A DNA stretch of 64,000 nucleotides, taken from NCBI RefSeq assembly GCF_017571495.1, contig NZ_JAGETZ010000002.1:606448-670447 (forward strand). Direction: 5' to 3'. The DNA is from Hymenobacter negativus. GTDB lineage: Bacteria; Bacteroidota; Bacteroidia; Cytophagales; Hymenobacteraceae. This document shows, in pieces, positions 1 to 9,700 of the stretch (positions within the stretch are counted from its first letter, which is position 1; every line of letters begins with the position of its first letter). The notes below the pieces were generated by a model, which worked only from the letters and a program-made list of their open reading frames with translations, had not been told where the DNA came from and searched no databases. The translations under genes and the position numbers were made by a program.

Positions 1-32
1 TTTGTTATGTGACAGGGCCTGAACAAATCCAG

Positions 33-40
33 TATCTTTG
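33..40 (+). promoter_or_regulatory. Candidate -7 promoter box for ahcY
   Basis: The sequence TATCTTTG matches the Bacteroidota -7 consensus TAnnTTTG exactly and lies 33 bases before the chosen ahcY start. No TTTG was found at the usual -33 spacing. It also argues against the longer ORF beginning at 38, which would start inside the promoter. Confidence 0.5.
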
Positions 41-73
41 TGGTTGAAACGCGAATCACAACTTAATTATATC

Positions 74-1393
74 ATGGTGGAAACCACGACGAAAACGTAC
101 GTACCGTACAAAGTAAAGGACATGAGCCTGGCCGAGTGGGGCCGCAAGGAAATCCGTCTCGCCGAAGCTGAAATGCCCGGCCTGATGAGCCTGCGCAAGG
201 AGTTCGGTGCTGCCCAGCCTTTCAAAGGTGCTCGCATTGCTGGTTGCCTGCACATGACCATCCAAACGGCCGTGCTCATCGAAACCCTCACCGCTCTGGG
301 CGCTGAAGTAACGTGGTCGTCGTGCAACATTTTCTCAACGCAGGACCATGCTGCTGCGGCCATTGCTGCGGCTGGCATCCCGGTATATGCCTGGAAGGGC
401 ATGAACGAAGAAGAGTTCAACTGGTGCATCGAGCAGACACTGTATTTCGGTGAAGACCGTCAGCCGCTGAACATGATTCTGGACGATGGTGGTGACCTCA
501 CTAACATGGTGCTGGACCAGTTTCCCGAACTGGCTGCTGGCATTAAAGGCGTTTCGGAGGAAACTACGACTGGCGTGCTGCGCCTGTACGAGCGTGTGAA
601 AAATGGCTCGCTGCCTTTCCCTGCCATCAACGTAAACGACTCGGTAACGAAGTCGAAATTTGACAACAAATACGGCTGCAAAGAGTCGGCCGTAGATGCT
701 ATCCGTCGGGCTACCGATACGATGATGGCAGGTAAAGTGGCCGTGGTGGCTGGCTACGGCGACGTAGGAAAAGGTACTGCTGCTTCGTTGGCCGGTGCTG
801 GTGCCCGCGTCATCGTAACGGAAATCGACCCCATTTGTGCCTTACAGGCGGCTATGGACGGCTTCGAAGTGAAGAAGATGGAGAATGCTATTCCGCGTGC
901 CGACATCGTTATCACCACTACTGGCAACTGCGATATCATCCGTGAGGAGCATTTCCGCGCCCTGCGTGACAAAGCCATTGTCTGCAACATCGGTCACTTC
1001 GACGATGAGATTGATATGGCTTGGCTGAACGGCAACTACGGCCACACCAAAGACACGGTGAAGCCGCAGGTTGATATTTATACTATTGATGGCAAAGAGG
1101 TTATCATCCTCGCCGAAGGCCGTCTCGTGAACCTGGGCTGCGCTACCGGCCATCCTTCGTTCGTAATGTCGAACTCGTTCACGAACCAGACGCTGGCCCA
1201 GTTGGAACTGTGGGAGCGTGCCGACCAGTACGAAAACCAAGTATACACGCTGCCCAAGCACCTCGACGAGAAAGTAGCCCGTCTGCACCTGGCCAAAATT
1301 GGTGTGGAGCTAGACGAGCTGACGCCGAAGCAAGCTGACTACATTAAAGTGCCGGTAGAAGGCCCGTTCAAGTCGGACCTGTACCGCTACTAA
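74..1393 (+). CDS. ahcY: Adenosylhomocysteinase (SAH hydrolase)
   Basis: Cytoplasmic NAD-dependent enzyme that splits S-adenosylhomocysteine into adenosine and homocysteine, clearing the by-product of SAM-dependent methylation. The 439-residue product has the NAD-binding glycine motif GYGDVGKG followed by an acidic TEIDP end of strand, the family signature [15 protein letters not shown], and the conserved C-terminus ending KSDLYRY that closes over NAD. The length matches the family. The start is MVETTTKTY at 74 rather than the in-frame codon at 38, because the candidate promoter box overlaps 38. It is transcribed alone: a strong terminator follows and the next gene is convergent. Identification is very secure. 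Confidence 0.97.
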   Translation: MVETTTKTYVPYKVKDMSLAEWGRKEIRLAEAEMPGLMSLRKEFGAAQPFKGARIAGCLHMTIQTAVLIETLTALGAEVTWSSCNIFSTQDHAAAAIAAAGIPVYAWKGMNEEEFNWCIEQTLYFGEDRQPLNMILDDGGDLTNMVLDQFPELAAGIKGVSEETTTGVLRLYERVKNGSLPFPAINVNDSVTKSKFDNKYGCKESAVDAIRRATDTMMAGKVAVVAGYGDVGKGTAASLAGAGARVIVTEIDPICALQAAMDGFEVKKMENAIPRADIVITTTGNCDIIREEHFRALRDKAIVCNIGHFDDEIDMAWLNGNYGHTKDTVKPQVDIYTIDGKEVIILAEGRLVNLGCATGHPSFVMSNSFTNQTLAQLELWERADQYENQVYTLPKHLDEKVARLHLAKIGVELDELTPKQADYIKVPVEGPFKSDLYRY

Positions 1394-1473
1394 TGCCTGA
1401 ACTACAGATTCCGGCGGATTCTTCAAATTGCACGGATTTTGTGGACGGCTAGTGAGCCAGTGAAAAAGAGAAA

Positions 1474-1499
1474 GGCGGCCCAATTGGGCCGCCTTTTTT
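1474..1499 (+). terminator. Rho-independent terminator after ahcY
   Basis: An 8-bp perfect stem GGCGGCCC/GGGCCGCC with loop AATT is followed by six T. The A-rich run just upstream means it may also serve the convergent flavin oxidoreductase gene on the minus strand. Confidence 0.85.
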
Positions 1500-1590
1500 G
1501 TTGTCTTATTGATTGTTTGAAAACCAAGTCCTATTCGAAAGCCCATCTACAAAATCTGCGCAATCCGGAAAATCCGCCATAATCCGTGGT

Positions 1591-2622
1591 TCAGACTAAT
1601 GCCGCCCGCACGGTAGGGGCTACCTGCGTGCCCAGCAGTTCAATGGACCGCAATACGCTCTGGTGCGAGATGCCCTCAATAACCAACTGGGCCAGAAAGC
1701 GGGTGTTGTTAAATAGATTGTACTGGTAGAGCAGCTTATCGATAATATCCTGCGGGCTGCCGACCAGCAGCGGGCCTTGTGGGCCGCACAGGTAGTCGAA
1801 GTGGCGGCGGTCCATGGGCGACCAGCCTCGCTCGCGGCCAATGCGGTTCATGAGCGCAGAGTAGGGTGGGAAGAATTCGTCGCGGGCCTGTTCGGCGGTA
1901 TCGGCCAGGTGCAGGTGGCAGTTGATGGCTAGCTGCACCTGCGCGAGGTCGTGACCAGCTTTCTGGGCCGATTCGCGGTAAAGCTCGGCAAACGGCACGT
2001 ACTGCGCGGGTGCGCCGCCGAGGATGGCAATGGTAAGTGGCAAGCCCAACTGTCCGGCCCGAATGACGGAAGCCGGCGTGCCCCCTACGCCAATCCAAAC
2101 CGGAATTTTGGCCTGCGCCGGGCGTGGGTATATGCCCTTTGCGTCGATGGAAGCGCGGTGCTTGCCCTGCCAGGTTACTACCTCGTTGGCGTTGATATTG
2201 AGCAGCAATTGCAGCTTTTCAATGAACAGCGCATCGTAATCCTTCAAGTCCTGCCCGAAGAGCGGAAACGACTCAATGAAGGACCCGCGTCCGGCAATAA
2301 TCTCGGCCCGGCCATTGGAAATGAGGTCCACCGTGGCAAAGTTCTGGAAGGTGCGCACCGGGTCGACGGAGCTGAGGACGGTGACGGCGCTGCTCAGTCG
2401 GATGCGCTTTGTGATGGCGGCCACAGCGGCCAGAATGACTTCCGGAGCCGAAATGATGAAATCGGGGCGATGGTGCTCGCCAAGGGCAAATACGTCCAGG
2501 CCAGTTTCGTCGGCCAGCCGGCCCATCGCCAGGATTTCCTGCATGCGTTGCGCGGCGGCGTGGTCCTGGCCGCCTACGTGGGCGGGGGCTACTTCACCGA
2601 ACGAGCTAATTCCAAGTTGCAT
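1591..2622 (-). CDS. LLM-class (luciferase-like) flavin-dependent oxidoreductase
   Basis: Predicted cytoplasmic TIM-barrel monooxygenase or oxidoreductase using FMN/F420-type flavin; the substrate cannot be told. The N-terminus MQLGISSFGEVAP, followed by GLDVFALGEHH, then RIRLSSAVTVLSS and the RAEIIAGRGSF block, is typical of the bacterial luciferase-like family. With the start at MQLGISSF the protein has 343 residues, the usual length; the 18 extra N-terminal codons of the longer ORF look non-coding and run towards the repeat upstream. It lies downstream of the prolyl oligopeptidase gene on the same strand, but the hairpin repeat between them may uncouple transcription. It converges on ahcY. 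Confidence 0.9.
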   Translation of the reverse strand: MQLGISSFGEVAPAHVGGQDHAAAQRMQEILAMGRLADETGLDVFALGEHHRPDFIISAPEVILAAVAAITKRIRLSSAVTVLSSVDPVRTFQNFATVDLISNGRAEIIAGRGSFIESFPLFGQDLKDYDALFIEKLQLLLNINANEVVTWQGKHRASIDAKGIYPRPAQAKIPVWIGVGGTPASVIRAGQLGLPLTIAILGGAPAQYVPFAELYRESAQKAGHDLAQVQLAINCHLHLADTAEQARDEFFPPYSALMNRIGRERGWSPMDRRHFDYLCGPQGPLLVGSPQDIIDKLLYQYNLFNNTRFLAQLVIEGISHQSVLRSIELLGTQVAPTVRAALV

Positions 2623-2657
2623 AGGGTAGGGGAGTCGGGTTGGGGGAATAAACGATA

Positions 2658-2751
2658 TAGAGACGCGGCCCTTCACGTCTCGTCGTTGAACAACCGAAAA
2701 CAGGCATGGGCGTTTTCGGGCAACGATGAAATGCGAAGGGCCGCGTCTCTA
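2658..2751. repeat. Nested intergenic inverted repeat
   Basis: Outer arms of 17 bp (2658-2674 and 2735-2751, TAGAGACGCGGCCCTTC type) pair perfectly. Inside them CGTTG (2684-2688) pairs with CAACG (2721-2725), and CCGAAAAC (2694-2701) pairs with GTTTTCGG (2712-2719). The whole can fold as one branched hairpin in either strand. It lies between the prolyl oligopeptidase stop and the start of the oxidoreductase gene. It lacks a T-run, so it is more like a REP/MITE-type dispersed element than a plain terminator. Confidence 0.8.
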
Positions 2752-2766
2752 GCGTTCGCCTAAAAA

Positions 2767-4995
2767 CTATTTTACGTCCGGCGTCACGCCCATGTTGGCG
2801 TAGCAGAAGCTCCACACGTCGGCCCACTCCTGAATCTGAAGCTTGGTGCTCTTGCCCGCGCCGTGGCCGGCGTTCACGTCAACTCGAATCAATGTGGGGT
2901 TGGGGCCAGTGTTAGCGGCTTGCAGGGCGGCGGCGAATTTGAAGGAGTGCGCGGGTACTACCCGGTCGTCGTGGTCGGCGGTGGTGACCATGGTGGCGGG
3001 GTAGGCAGCGGGCTTCAGGTTGTGCAGGGGCGAGAACTTAAGGAGGTTCTCAAACTGCGCCTTGTCGGCCGAGGTGCCGTACTCGGGAGCCCAGTTCCAG
3101 CCGATGGTGAAGGTTTGGTAGCGAAGCATATCCATAACACCCACGGCAGGGAGGGCCACTTTGCACAGGTCGGGGCGCTGCGTCATGGTGGCGCCTACGA
3201 GCAAGCCGCCATTCGAGCCGCCCGCGATGGCGAGGTGGTCGTAGTCGGTATACTTGTTGGTTTTCAGATACTCAGCGGCGGAAATGAAGTCATCGAACAC
3301 ATTCTGCTTGTTGGGCGTCATGCCGGCTTTGTGCCAGGCTTCGCCATACTCGCCGCCGCCGCGCAGGTTGGGAATGGCGAGGATGCCACCGTTTTCGAGC
3401 CACAGCATGCGGGCCACCGAGAAGCCAGGCGTGAGCGACACGTTGAAGCCGCCGTAGGCGTAGAGGTAGGTGGGGTTCTTGCCGTTCAGCGCCACGCCTT
3501 TTTTGCGGATGATGAACATGGGAATCTTCGTGCCGTCTTTGCTCGGGTAGAACACCTGTGTGGTTTCATAGTCGGCCGGGTTCACGTCTACTTTCGGGGC
3601 GCGGAATACGGTGCTGGTATTGGTAGCGAGGTCGTACTTATAGATGGTGGTGGGGTAGGTGAACGACGTGAAAGCGTAGTACACCGATTTGGCATCGCGC
3701 CGGCCACCAAAGCCGCTGGCCGTGCCAATAGCCGGCAGCTTTACGTCGTGCTCAAACTTGCCCAGCTCCGAATACACCTTTACCTGCGAGCTGGCATCGT
3801 TCAGATAGTCAGCAATTAGCTTGCCGCCGACCTGCGTCACGCTTTCCAGCTTGTTCTTGCTTTCGGGCAGCACGTCGTGCCAGTTGGCTTCCTGCGGCTT
3901 CTTCGGGTCGATGCGGATGACGCGGTAGTTCGGGGCTTTGTAGTTGGTGTACACCAGCACCTCGCCGCCCACGTTGCCGATGACATTGTTGTTGAATTCG
4001 TAGCTCGAAATGAGCGTGGTCCAGGTGGTGGCTTGCTTGGGGTCGGTGAGGTCGCGCACCAGCAACTGGTTGCCGTCGGCCTTGCCGTCGGTGAGGCTCA
4101 GCACCAAGAACCGCTCATCCTCGGTGGCCGTGGCGAAGCGGAAGCCCAGCGGCATTTTGGGGTTTTCATACACCAGCTTGTCGGCGCTCTGCGGCGTGTT
4201 CAGCTTGTGGAAGTACACTTTGTGGTATTCGTTCTTGCCGGATAGGCCATTTTCGCCGGCTTTCGGGGCATCGTAGCGGCCGTAATAGAAGCCATTCTTC
4301 GTCCATGACGTGCCGGAAACCTTCACCCATTCCAGGGTTTCGGGCAGCAGCTTGTTGGTGGTGAGGTCCATGATTTGCACCTTGTGCCAGTCGGAGCCAC
4401 CGCCGCTGGTGGCGTAGGCCAGGTAGCGATGGTCGTTGCTGAACTCCATGCCGGCCAGAGCGGTGGTGCCATCGGCCGAAAAATTATTGGGGTCGAGCAG
4501 CACTTCCGGCTCGCCGGTACTGCGCTGGCGATAGATGACGGCCTGATTTTGCAAGCCATCGTTCTTGCTGAATACCAGCTCTGCGCCCACTTGCTCAGGA
4601 ATGCCAAACCGCTCGTAGTTCCAGATTTTAGTGAGCCGCTCCCGAATTTTGTCGCGAAACGGAATCTGGCCTAAGTAGCCAAAAGTTACCTCGTTTTCAG
4701 CCGTCACCCAGGCTTTGGTCTCGGGCGAGTCGAGGCTTTCGAGCCAACGGTAGGGGTCGGGCACCACGGTGCCGAAATAAGTGTCGGTGTAGTCGGTTTT
4801 GCGGGTTGCGGGGTATTTCACGGGCGGGGGGGCGAGCAGGGCTAAGCCAGTAAGGCGGCTGGGCTCACCATTTTCGGGGGTGGTTACTTCGGTAAGGGAC
4901 TGATGACGCGGCAGTGTATTGCGCTGCGGCGGCGTGGTGGCCCGGCAGGCCGTGGCGGCCAGTAGCAGGGCAGAGAAGGAGAGGGCAGCTTTCAT
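2767..4995 (-). CDS. Prolyl oligopeptidase family serine peptidase, probable lipoprotein
   Basis: S9A-family peptidase that cuts short peptides after proline, here probably in the periplasm. The 742-residue protein starts with a hydrophobic signal ending in LLLAATAC, a plausible though imperfect lipobox. The beta-propeller domain spans roughly residues 50-480, and the C-terminal alpha/beta hydrolase carries the nucleophile elbow GGSNGG (Ser about 590), the acid in DHDDRVVP (about 675) and the histidine in NAGHGAGKS (about 707). PYRWLES near residue 80 is the family's N-terminal hallmark. The unknown gene upstream ends 42 bases before this start on the same strand, so the two may be co-transcribed. 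Confidence 0.94.
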   Translation of the reverse strand: MKAALSFSALLLAATACRATTPPQRNTLPRHQSLTEVTTPENGEPSRLTGLALLAPPPVKYPATRKTDYTDTYFGTVVPDPYRWLESLDSPETKAWVTAENEVTFGYLGQIPFRDKIRERLTKIWNYERFGIPEQVGAELVFSKNDGLQNQAVIYRQRSTGEPEVLLDPNNFSADGTTALAGMEFSNDHRYLAYATSGGGSDWHKVQIMDLTTNKLLPETLEWVKVSGTSWTKNGFYYGRYDAPKAGENGLSGKNEYHKVYFHKLNTPQSADKLVYENPKMPLGFRFATATEDERFLVLSLTDGKADGNQLLVRDLTDPKQATTWTTLISSYEFNNNVIGNVGGEVLVYTNYKAPNYRVIRIDPKKPQEANWHDVLPESKNKLESVTQVGGKLIADYLNDASSQVKVYSELGKFEHDVKLPAIGTASGFGGRRDAKSVYYAFTSFTYPTTIYKYDLATNTSTVFRAPKVDVNPADYETTQVFYPSKDGTKIPMFIIRKKGVALNGKNPTYLYAYGGFNVSLTPGFSVARMLWLENGGILAIPNLRGGGEYGEAWHKAGMTPNKQNVFDDFISAAEYLKTNKYTDYDHLAIAGGSNGGLLVGATMTQRPDLCKVALPAVGVMDMLRYQTFTIGWNWAPEYGTSADKAQFENLLKFSPLHNLKPAAYPATMVTTADHDDRVVPAHSFKFAAALQAANTGPNPTLIRVDVNAGHGAGKSTKLQIQEWADVWSFCYANMGVTPDVK

Positions 4996-5037
4996 CGTAG
5001 TATCGAAACAGGAAATGAGCGAGATGCGACGTGGCGT

Positions 5038-6141
5038 TTATTGGTCCGTTTGCACATCATCGGCAATTGGGCCTGCTGGGTTAGCGGTTGCAGTATCCGT
5101 CAGCGGTACGTCTTTGGGGTCATTGGTTTCCATCGGGACAGGGGGCTGGGCTACCACGGCTGCTACCAGTTCCGGTAGGTTGGCGCGCAGCCAGCGCAGT
5201 TCCTCGTCTACGCGCTGGCTCACCAAGCGCTCCACTTCCAGGCGCTGGGCGGGACTGAGCTGCTCGAGTACCGGGGTGGCAGCGGGCGCGGCCTGGGACT
5301 CGGAAGCGGCCAGTACAAGGGCTTCGGCGCGCTTCACGCGGGCAACGGAGTCGGCCACGGCGGCGCTGGTTTCGGAGGCGGCGGCCTGGGCTGCGGTGGC
5401 GGCCTGCTTGGCCGTGAGGGTTTCGCGGCGCTGCTGCCGGCGCCAGTGGCCCAGCGTGATGCGCAACATAATGTAGAGCACCAAGCTCAGAATGGACAAA
5501 ATAAGGGCCAGCGGGGCGGCGAAACGAAAGAGCAGGCTTTCGGTACTAGTAGCGCTTGCTGCTCCCGTGCCAGCCGCGTTGCGGTCGGCGGCCGCCGCTA
5601 GCTCCGCGGCTTCAGCCGGGCCGAGGGTGGTGCCGGCTGTCACGGCCGTGTCGGGCGCTTCGGGCGTCATGGCGGTCGGGACTTCGCCCAGCGGTGTACC
5701 CGATACCACGTAGTTGGTCAGGGCCGTTTCGAGGGCGGCCACCCGGGCCATGCGAGCAGGGTCTTTGCGGCGGGCCGGTGAGCCTTTCAGCTTGCTCACA
5801 ATGGCTTTGGCCAGGGCGGCAAGGCGGGCCGGATTGTCTTTTTTGCCCTGATAAATAGCGCCTTTGCCCTCAATGGGCTGGTAGAGCAGGCTGTATACCC
5901 GGAGGCTGTCGGGCCGGATGCTGGTGGCCAGGGCATCAAGGTTGCCGCCCTCGCAACGCACGGTGCTCTTGAGGTTGGGCCGCCCGGCGTCGTCGTACAC
6001 GAAGCGCACGGTGGCGCACCAGATTTGCACCTTGGACTCGTCGAGTGAGGGCTGGCCGAGAGGCGTTTGGGCCCGCAAGGGGCTTGCAGGCCTCAACAGC
6101 ATGGCGGCCAGTAGCACGGCCAAAACAAAACGAAAGGTCAT
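5038..6141 (-). CDS. Unknown secreted/membrane protein with coiled-coil C-terminus
   Basis: Not recognised. With the start at MTFRFVLAVLLAA the product is 367 residues. Visible features are an N-terminal signal segment ending near LRAQ, an N-terminal region of about 120 residues with two cysteines (QIWCATVRF and STVRCEGG) that could form a disulfide, an Ala/Thr-rich linker, a single central transmembrane helix (LALILSILSLVLYIMLRI), then a long Ala/Glu/Arg-rich helix predicted to be coiled coil, and a polar tail. The arrangement suggests an envelope-anchored protein with one sensing or binding domain outside and a helical rod inside. It lies 42 bases upstream of the peptidase gene and is probably in one operon with it. 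Confidence 0.7.
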   Translation of the reverse strand: MTFRFVLAVLLAAMLLRPASPLRAQTPLGQPSLDESKVQIWCATVRFVYDDAGRPNLKSTVRCEGGNLDALATSIRPDSLRVYSLLYQPIEGKGAIYQGKKDNPARLAALAKAIVSKLKGSPARRKDPARMARVAALETALTNYVVSGTPLGEVPTAMTPEAPDTAVTAGTTLGPAEAAELAAAADRNAAGTGAASATSTESLLFRFAAPLALILSILSLVLYIMLRITLGHWRRQQRRETLTAKQAATAAQAAASETSAAVADSVARVKRAEALVLAASESQAAPAATPVLEQLSPAQRLEVERLVSQRVDEELRWLRANLPELVAAVVAQPPVPMETNDPKDVPLTDTATANPAGPIADDVQTDQ

Positions 6142-6747
6142 AAGCAGCGCGATTTTACCGGAAAAGTACGGTTTTGAGCGCAACTTATTATTGTTTTGAT
6201 GCTAAGTCCGATTCGGCGGCGCGGCTGGCCGCCGACTTAAACTTGGGCCCGGCTCTGCGGTTATTGGTAGTTTCCGTCCGCCGTAGCGCCGCTGCGGCGA
6301 CGTTGCGCCAGCGCGCCAATGCCGGGTCTGGTTAACCCGTGCTGCGGCTCACAAAGCATAGCCGCAACTGGAGCTGGTTAGTCGACGAAAACCGGCCGGA
6401 GGCGAATGCGAACGACGCTGGCCGAATTGCAAATAAGGCATCCCGGCTACCCTGCACGAGCTGTCGGGGCTCGGCCACGAGATTTTCTTGGGTAAGACTG
6501 TTCAGCAGGAAATCACTCAACTCCTTCATTGAGTATAAGGCTGGCAGGCAATTCAGGAGCAGGACAGATACCGCTTCCACAGCCAGCAACTACGGCTTCC
6601 TAAGCAACCGTAGTGGCAGCTGGGCATTTCGATAACGAACCATGGGCGGCTTTTCCAGGTGACACGTCCATAGGCTATGTTGCTTGGCATGAGGCAGCTC
6701 TTGCGCTAGGCTGATAGTCGGTGGTCGCGTTGGTCAGGCATCTTTTT
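6142..6747. other. Intergenic region without a supported gene
   Basis: About 600 bases between two minus-strand genes. Two short ORFs of 85 and 98 codons overlap each other on opposite strands and show no family motif or good start context, so neither is called. The part near 6141-6200 is AT-richer and could hold the promoter of the unknown gene at 5038-6141, but no exact TAnnTTTG box was seen. Confidence 0.5.
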
Positions 6748-6790
6748 TACCTTAGGCAGAGCCGCCTTACGTACGGCTCTGCCTAAGGTA
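6748..6790 (-). terminator. Hairpin downstream of the sugar dehydrogenase gene
   Basis: A perfect 17-bp stem (6748-6764 with 6774-6790) with a 9-base loop begins just after the stop at 6796. Read in the direction of the gene, the stem is followed by A-residues rather than T; the six-T run lies on the plus-strand 5' side. It may stabilise the 3' end of the mRNA instead of being a classical terminator. Confidence 0.6.
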
Positions 6791-6795
6791 AGCTG

Positions 6796-9700
6796 CTAGG
6801 GCACCAGTATCAGCGGGCGCACGGTGCGCTTATTGCCCTGCTGCACTATCACGGTATACACGCCGCTGCGCAGGCCGCGGAGCGAGAGCCGCGCCTCGTT
6901 CGGGCCGGGTGTGGCGTGGTGGGTGGTAGTAGCCACGCGGTAGCCCATCGGGTCGCGCACTTCTATCAGTACTTTATCGCCAGCTTCGGCTTGAAAACCA
7001 ATGCTTACCTGGTCCTGGGCCGGATTAGGGTAAAGCATTACCGCGTCGTTCCGGTCCGGTCCGGGCTGAGTGCGGGCCGCGGCTCCGGTTGCCGTCCGGA
7101 ACAAGGCTGTTGCTGGAACGAGGGCTTTGGTTAGTCCCGGTCCGGCATAGCTCACGTTGAGCACCTGGTCGCCGCCGCGCTCAAAAAAACCGACCGTAAC
7201 GGCGTGCAAGCCGGCCTTAAGGCCAATCTGCCCGGTGCGTTCCTGGGTACCGTGCTGTCCGTCATTATCCACCACCAAAGTCGAACCGATAAAGAGCTGG
7301 GAGCCGTCGTCCGATGAGGTGTAAAAGGTATAAATGCCGTCGGTGGGCACACTCACGTAGCCCGTGTAGCGGAACGCAAAATTGTCATCGCGCAGGCGTG
7401 GGCTTAGGCTGAAGGTGGACACCGTGCCGCTGGTCGTGGCCGTAAGGCCGCTGAAAGCTGGTAGTGTACCCCAGGAGCCCTGGTAGTAGGCATAGTTAAG
7501 GCCCGCCACCGGATTAGCGGGGTTGTCGGGAATGCGCAGAGTGCTGCCCGTGGTGGTCCGGAACAGCGCCGTGGTGGGCACGGCAGTTTTCGTCAGACCA
7601 GGTCCGGCATAATTCACTTCCAGTACTTCCGCCCCGGCCTGCTCGAAGAAGCTAACCGTAATGGCGTGCAAGCCGGCCTTAAGGCCAATCTGCCCGGTGC
7701 GCTCCTGAGTGCCGTGTAGTCCGTCATTATCCACCACCAAAGTCGAACCGATGAAGAGCTGGGAGCCGTCGTCCGATGAGGTGTAGAAGGTATAGATGCC
7801 ATCGGTGGGCACGCTCACGTAGCCCGTGTAGCGAAACGCGAAATTGTCATCGCGCAGGCGCGGGGCCAGGCTGAAGGTGGGTACTGTGCCGCTGGCTGTG
7901 GCCGTGAGGCCGCTGAAAGCCGGTAGCGCATTCCAGGTGCCCTGGTAGTAGGTATAGTCGAGCCCAGCCACCGGATTGGCGGGGTTGTCGGGGTTGCGCA
8001 GGGTGCTGGTGCTCACGGGCTGAAAGTTAGCCGTATAGGTCGCGTCATTGGTTGGAATGGCAATGGTCTGGGTTTGCGCACCACCGTTCGACCACGACAC
8101 AAATTCGTACGTCACGCCGCCCATGGTCTGCGGCGAAGGAGCGCCGAGCGTGCGCAGGATGCCCTCCACCCCCAGTATTGATGCGGGCGCGGCTTGCGGC
8201 GTGCCATCGAGGGTGAGACTCAATCCAGCGGGGTTGGTGGCCAGGCTGATGGTAGAAGTCTGCGGCAGAATATCGCGGTACGTACTGGTTTTCACCCCCC
8301 CGGCATCGGTCACGGTCAGAATCAGGCGGTAGAATACGTTGGCCGCTGTCTCGCCGCTATTGGGAATGGTGAACGTGCCCGTTTGGGAGCCCTGACTGAA
8401 AGGCGTACCATCGTGCACATGCGTGTCGTGGTGCAAGTCAACCTGCCACACAAAGGCGCTGGCCGGCAGGGGGCCATCCTCGGCATCAGTGGCGCTGCCC
8501 GAAAACGAGATGGTCGTACCCGCCACGTAGGTAGTGCCGCTGGCCGGCGTCAGAATCTGGGCCGTAGGGGCCGTGTTGGGGGCCGTAACGGTAAGGGTGG
8601 CCGCGGTGCTCGTGGCGGTGCCCACGCTGTTGGTCACCACCGCGCGGTATTGGCCGGCATCGGCCGCTACCACGCTGGCAATGGTGTAGCTGGTGCCTGT
8701 GGCCCCGGCAATGTTCACGCCGTTTTTCTGCCACTGGTAGCTCAGCGGCGTGCTGCCGGCGGCGGCTACGGAGAAGGTGGCCGCTGCCCCCGGCACCACC
8801 GCCACGCTGGCGGGTTGGGTGGTGATAACCGGCGCGCTGGTGGTGGCCGTGTACACTACTTTGAAGAGGGAAGCGCCGTTGCGGGCCAGGTAATACAGGT
8901 TGCCGTCGGGGCCGGTTTCCAGGGCCAGGGCGTCGCCGGGCATGTTCAGGGCAAAGGCTGCACGGGCGGGCGGTGTGGTGCTGCTGTTGGGGTCGATGTA
9001 GTTAATCCACTTGCCGCAGTAGTCCTGGTAGAAGTACTTGCCCACGTACTGGCTGGGGTAATTGGTGGCCGAGGGGTTGAAGAATGTGCCGCCCGTAATG
9101 GAGCAGCCCGTGCCGTCGGGGAAGCCGCTGGCGTGCGGGTACGCAAATACCGGGGCCGTTTCGCCCGTCCGGACACTGTAGCCCTCCGACGACGGCCAGC
9201 CGAAATTGCGCCCGCCCACGCTGGCGTTGTTGATTTCCTCCCAGCTGCCTTCGCCCACATCATTGATGAAGAGGGTGCCCGTAACGGGCTGCACCGCGAA
9301 CGTGAAGGGGTTGCGCAGGCCGTAGCTCCACACCCGCTGGCGCTGGGCCGACAAGCTGCTGCCCACGTACGGATTACCGGCCGGCACCGAGCCGTCGGCG
9401 TTGATGCGCAGCAGCTTGCCCATGTACGAGTCCAGGTTTGGGGCGTTGGTGCGGTTGGCATTCTCGCCCACGGCCACGTACAGCTTGCCGTCGAGCCCGA
9501 AGTGCATGGCCCCGCCGTTGTGGTTGGTAGCGGTACTCAGCGGGTCGAGGTTCAGCACCAGTGTTTCGCTGCCTGCGACGGCCACGTCACCATTGGCCGT
9601 AAAGCGGCTGATGCGGTTGTTGGCCCCACTGGCCAGCGTGTAGTATAGGTAGATGTAGTGGTTGCTCAGGTAGCCCGGGTCGATGGCAATGCCCACCAGC

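Noticed and set aside
2677..2750. Reading the repeat near 2.7 kb as an insertion-sequence end
   Set aside because: No transposase gene, second end or target duplication is visible, so it is listed only as an inverted repeat.
6332..6635. Two overlapping ORFs of 85 and 98 codons in the 6.1-6.8 kb gap
   Set aside because: They overlap on opposite strands and show no motif, signal peptide or promoter.
7078..8001. Regular repeats that might suggest a CRISPR or satellite array
   Set aside because: The period is 462 bp, in frame, and encodes PA14 protein domains; there are no short spacers.
8194..9648. 484-codon ORF on the plus strand, antisense to the sugar dehydrogenase gene
   Set aside because: It is rich in Gly, Arg, His and Ala with no family motif; such antisense ORFs are expected in high-GC sequence.
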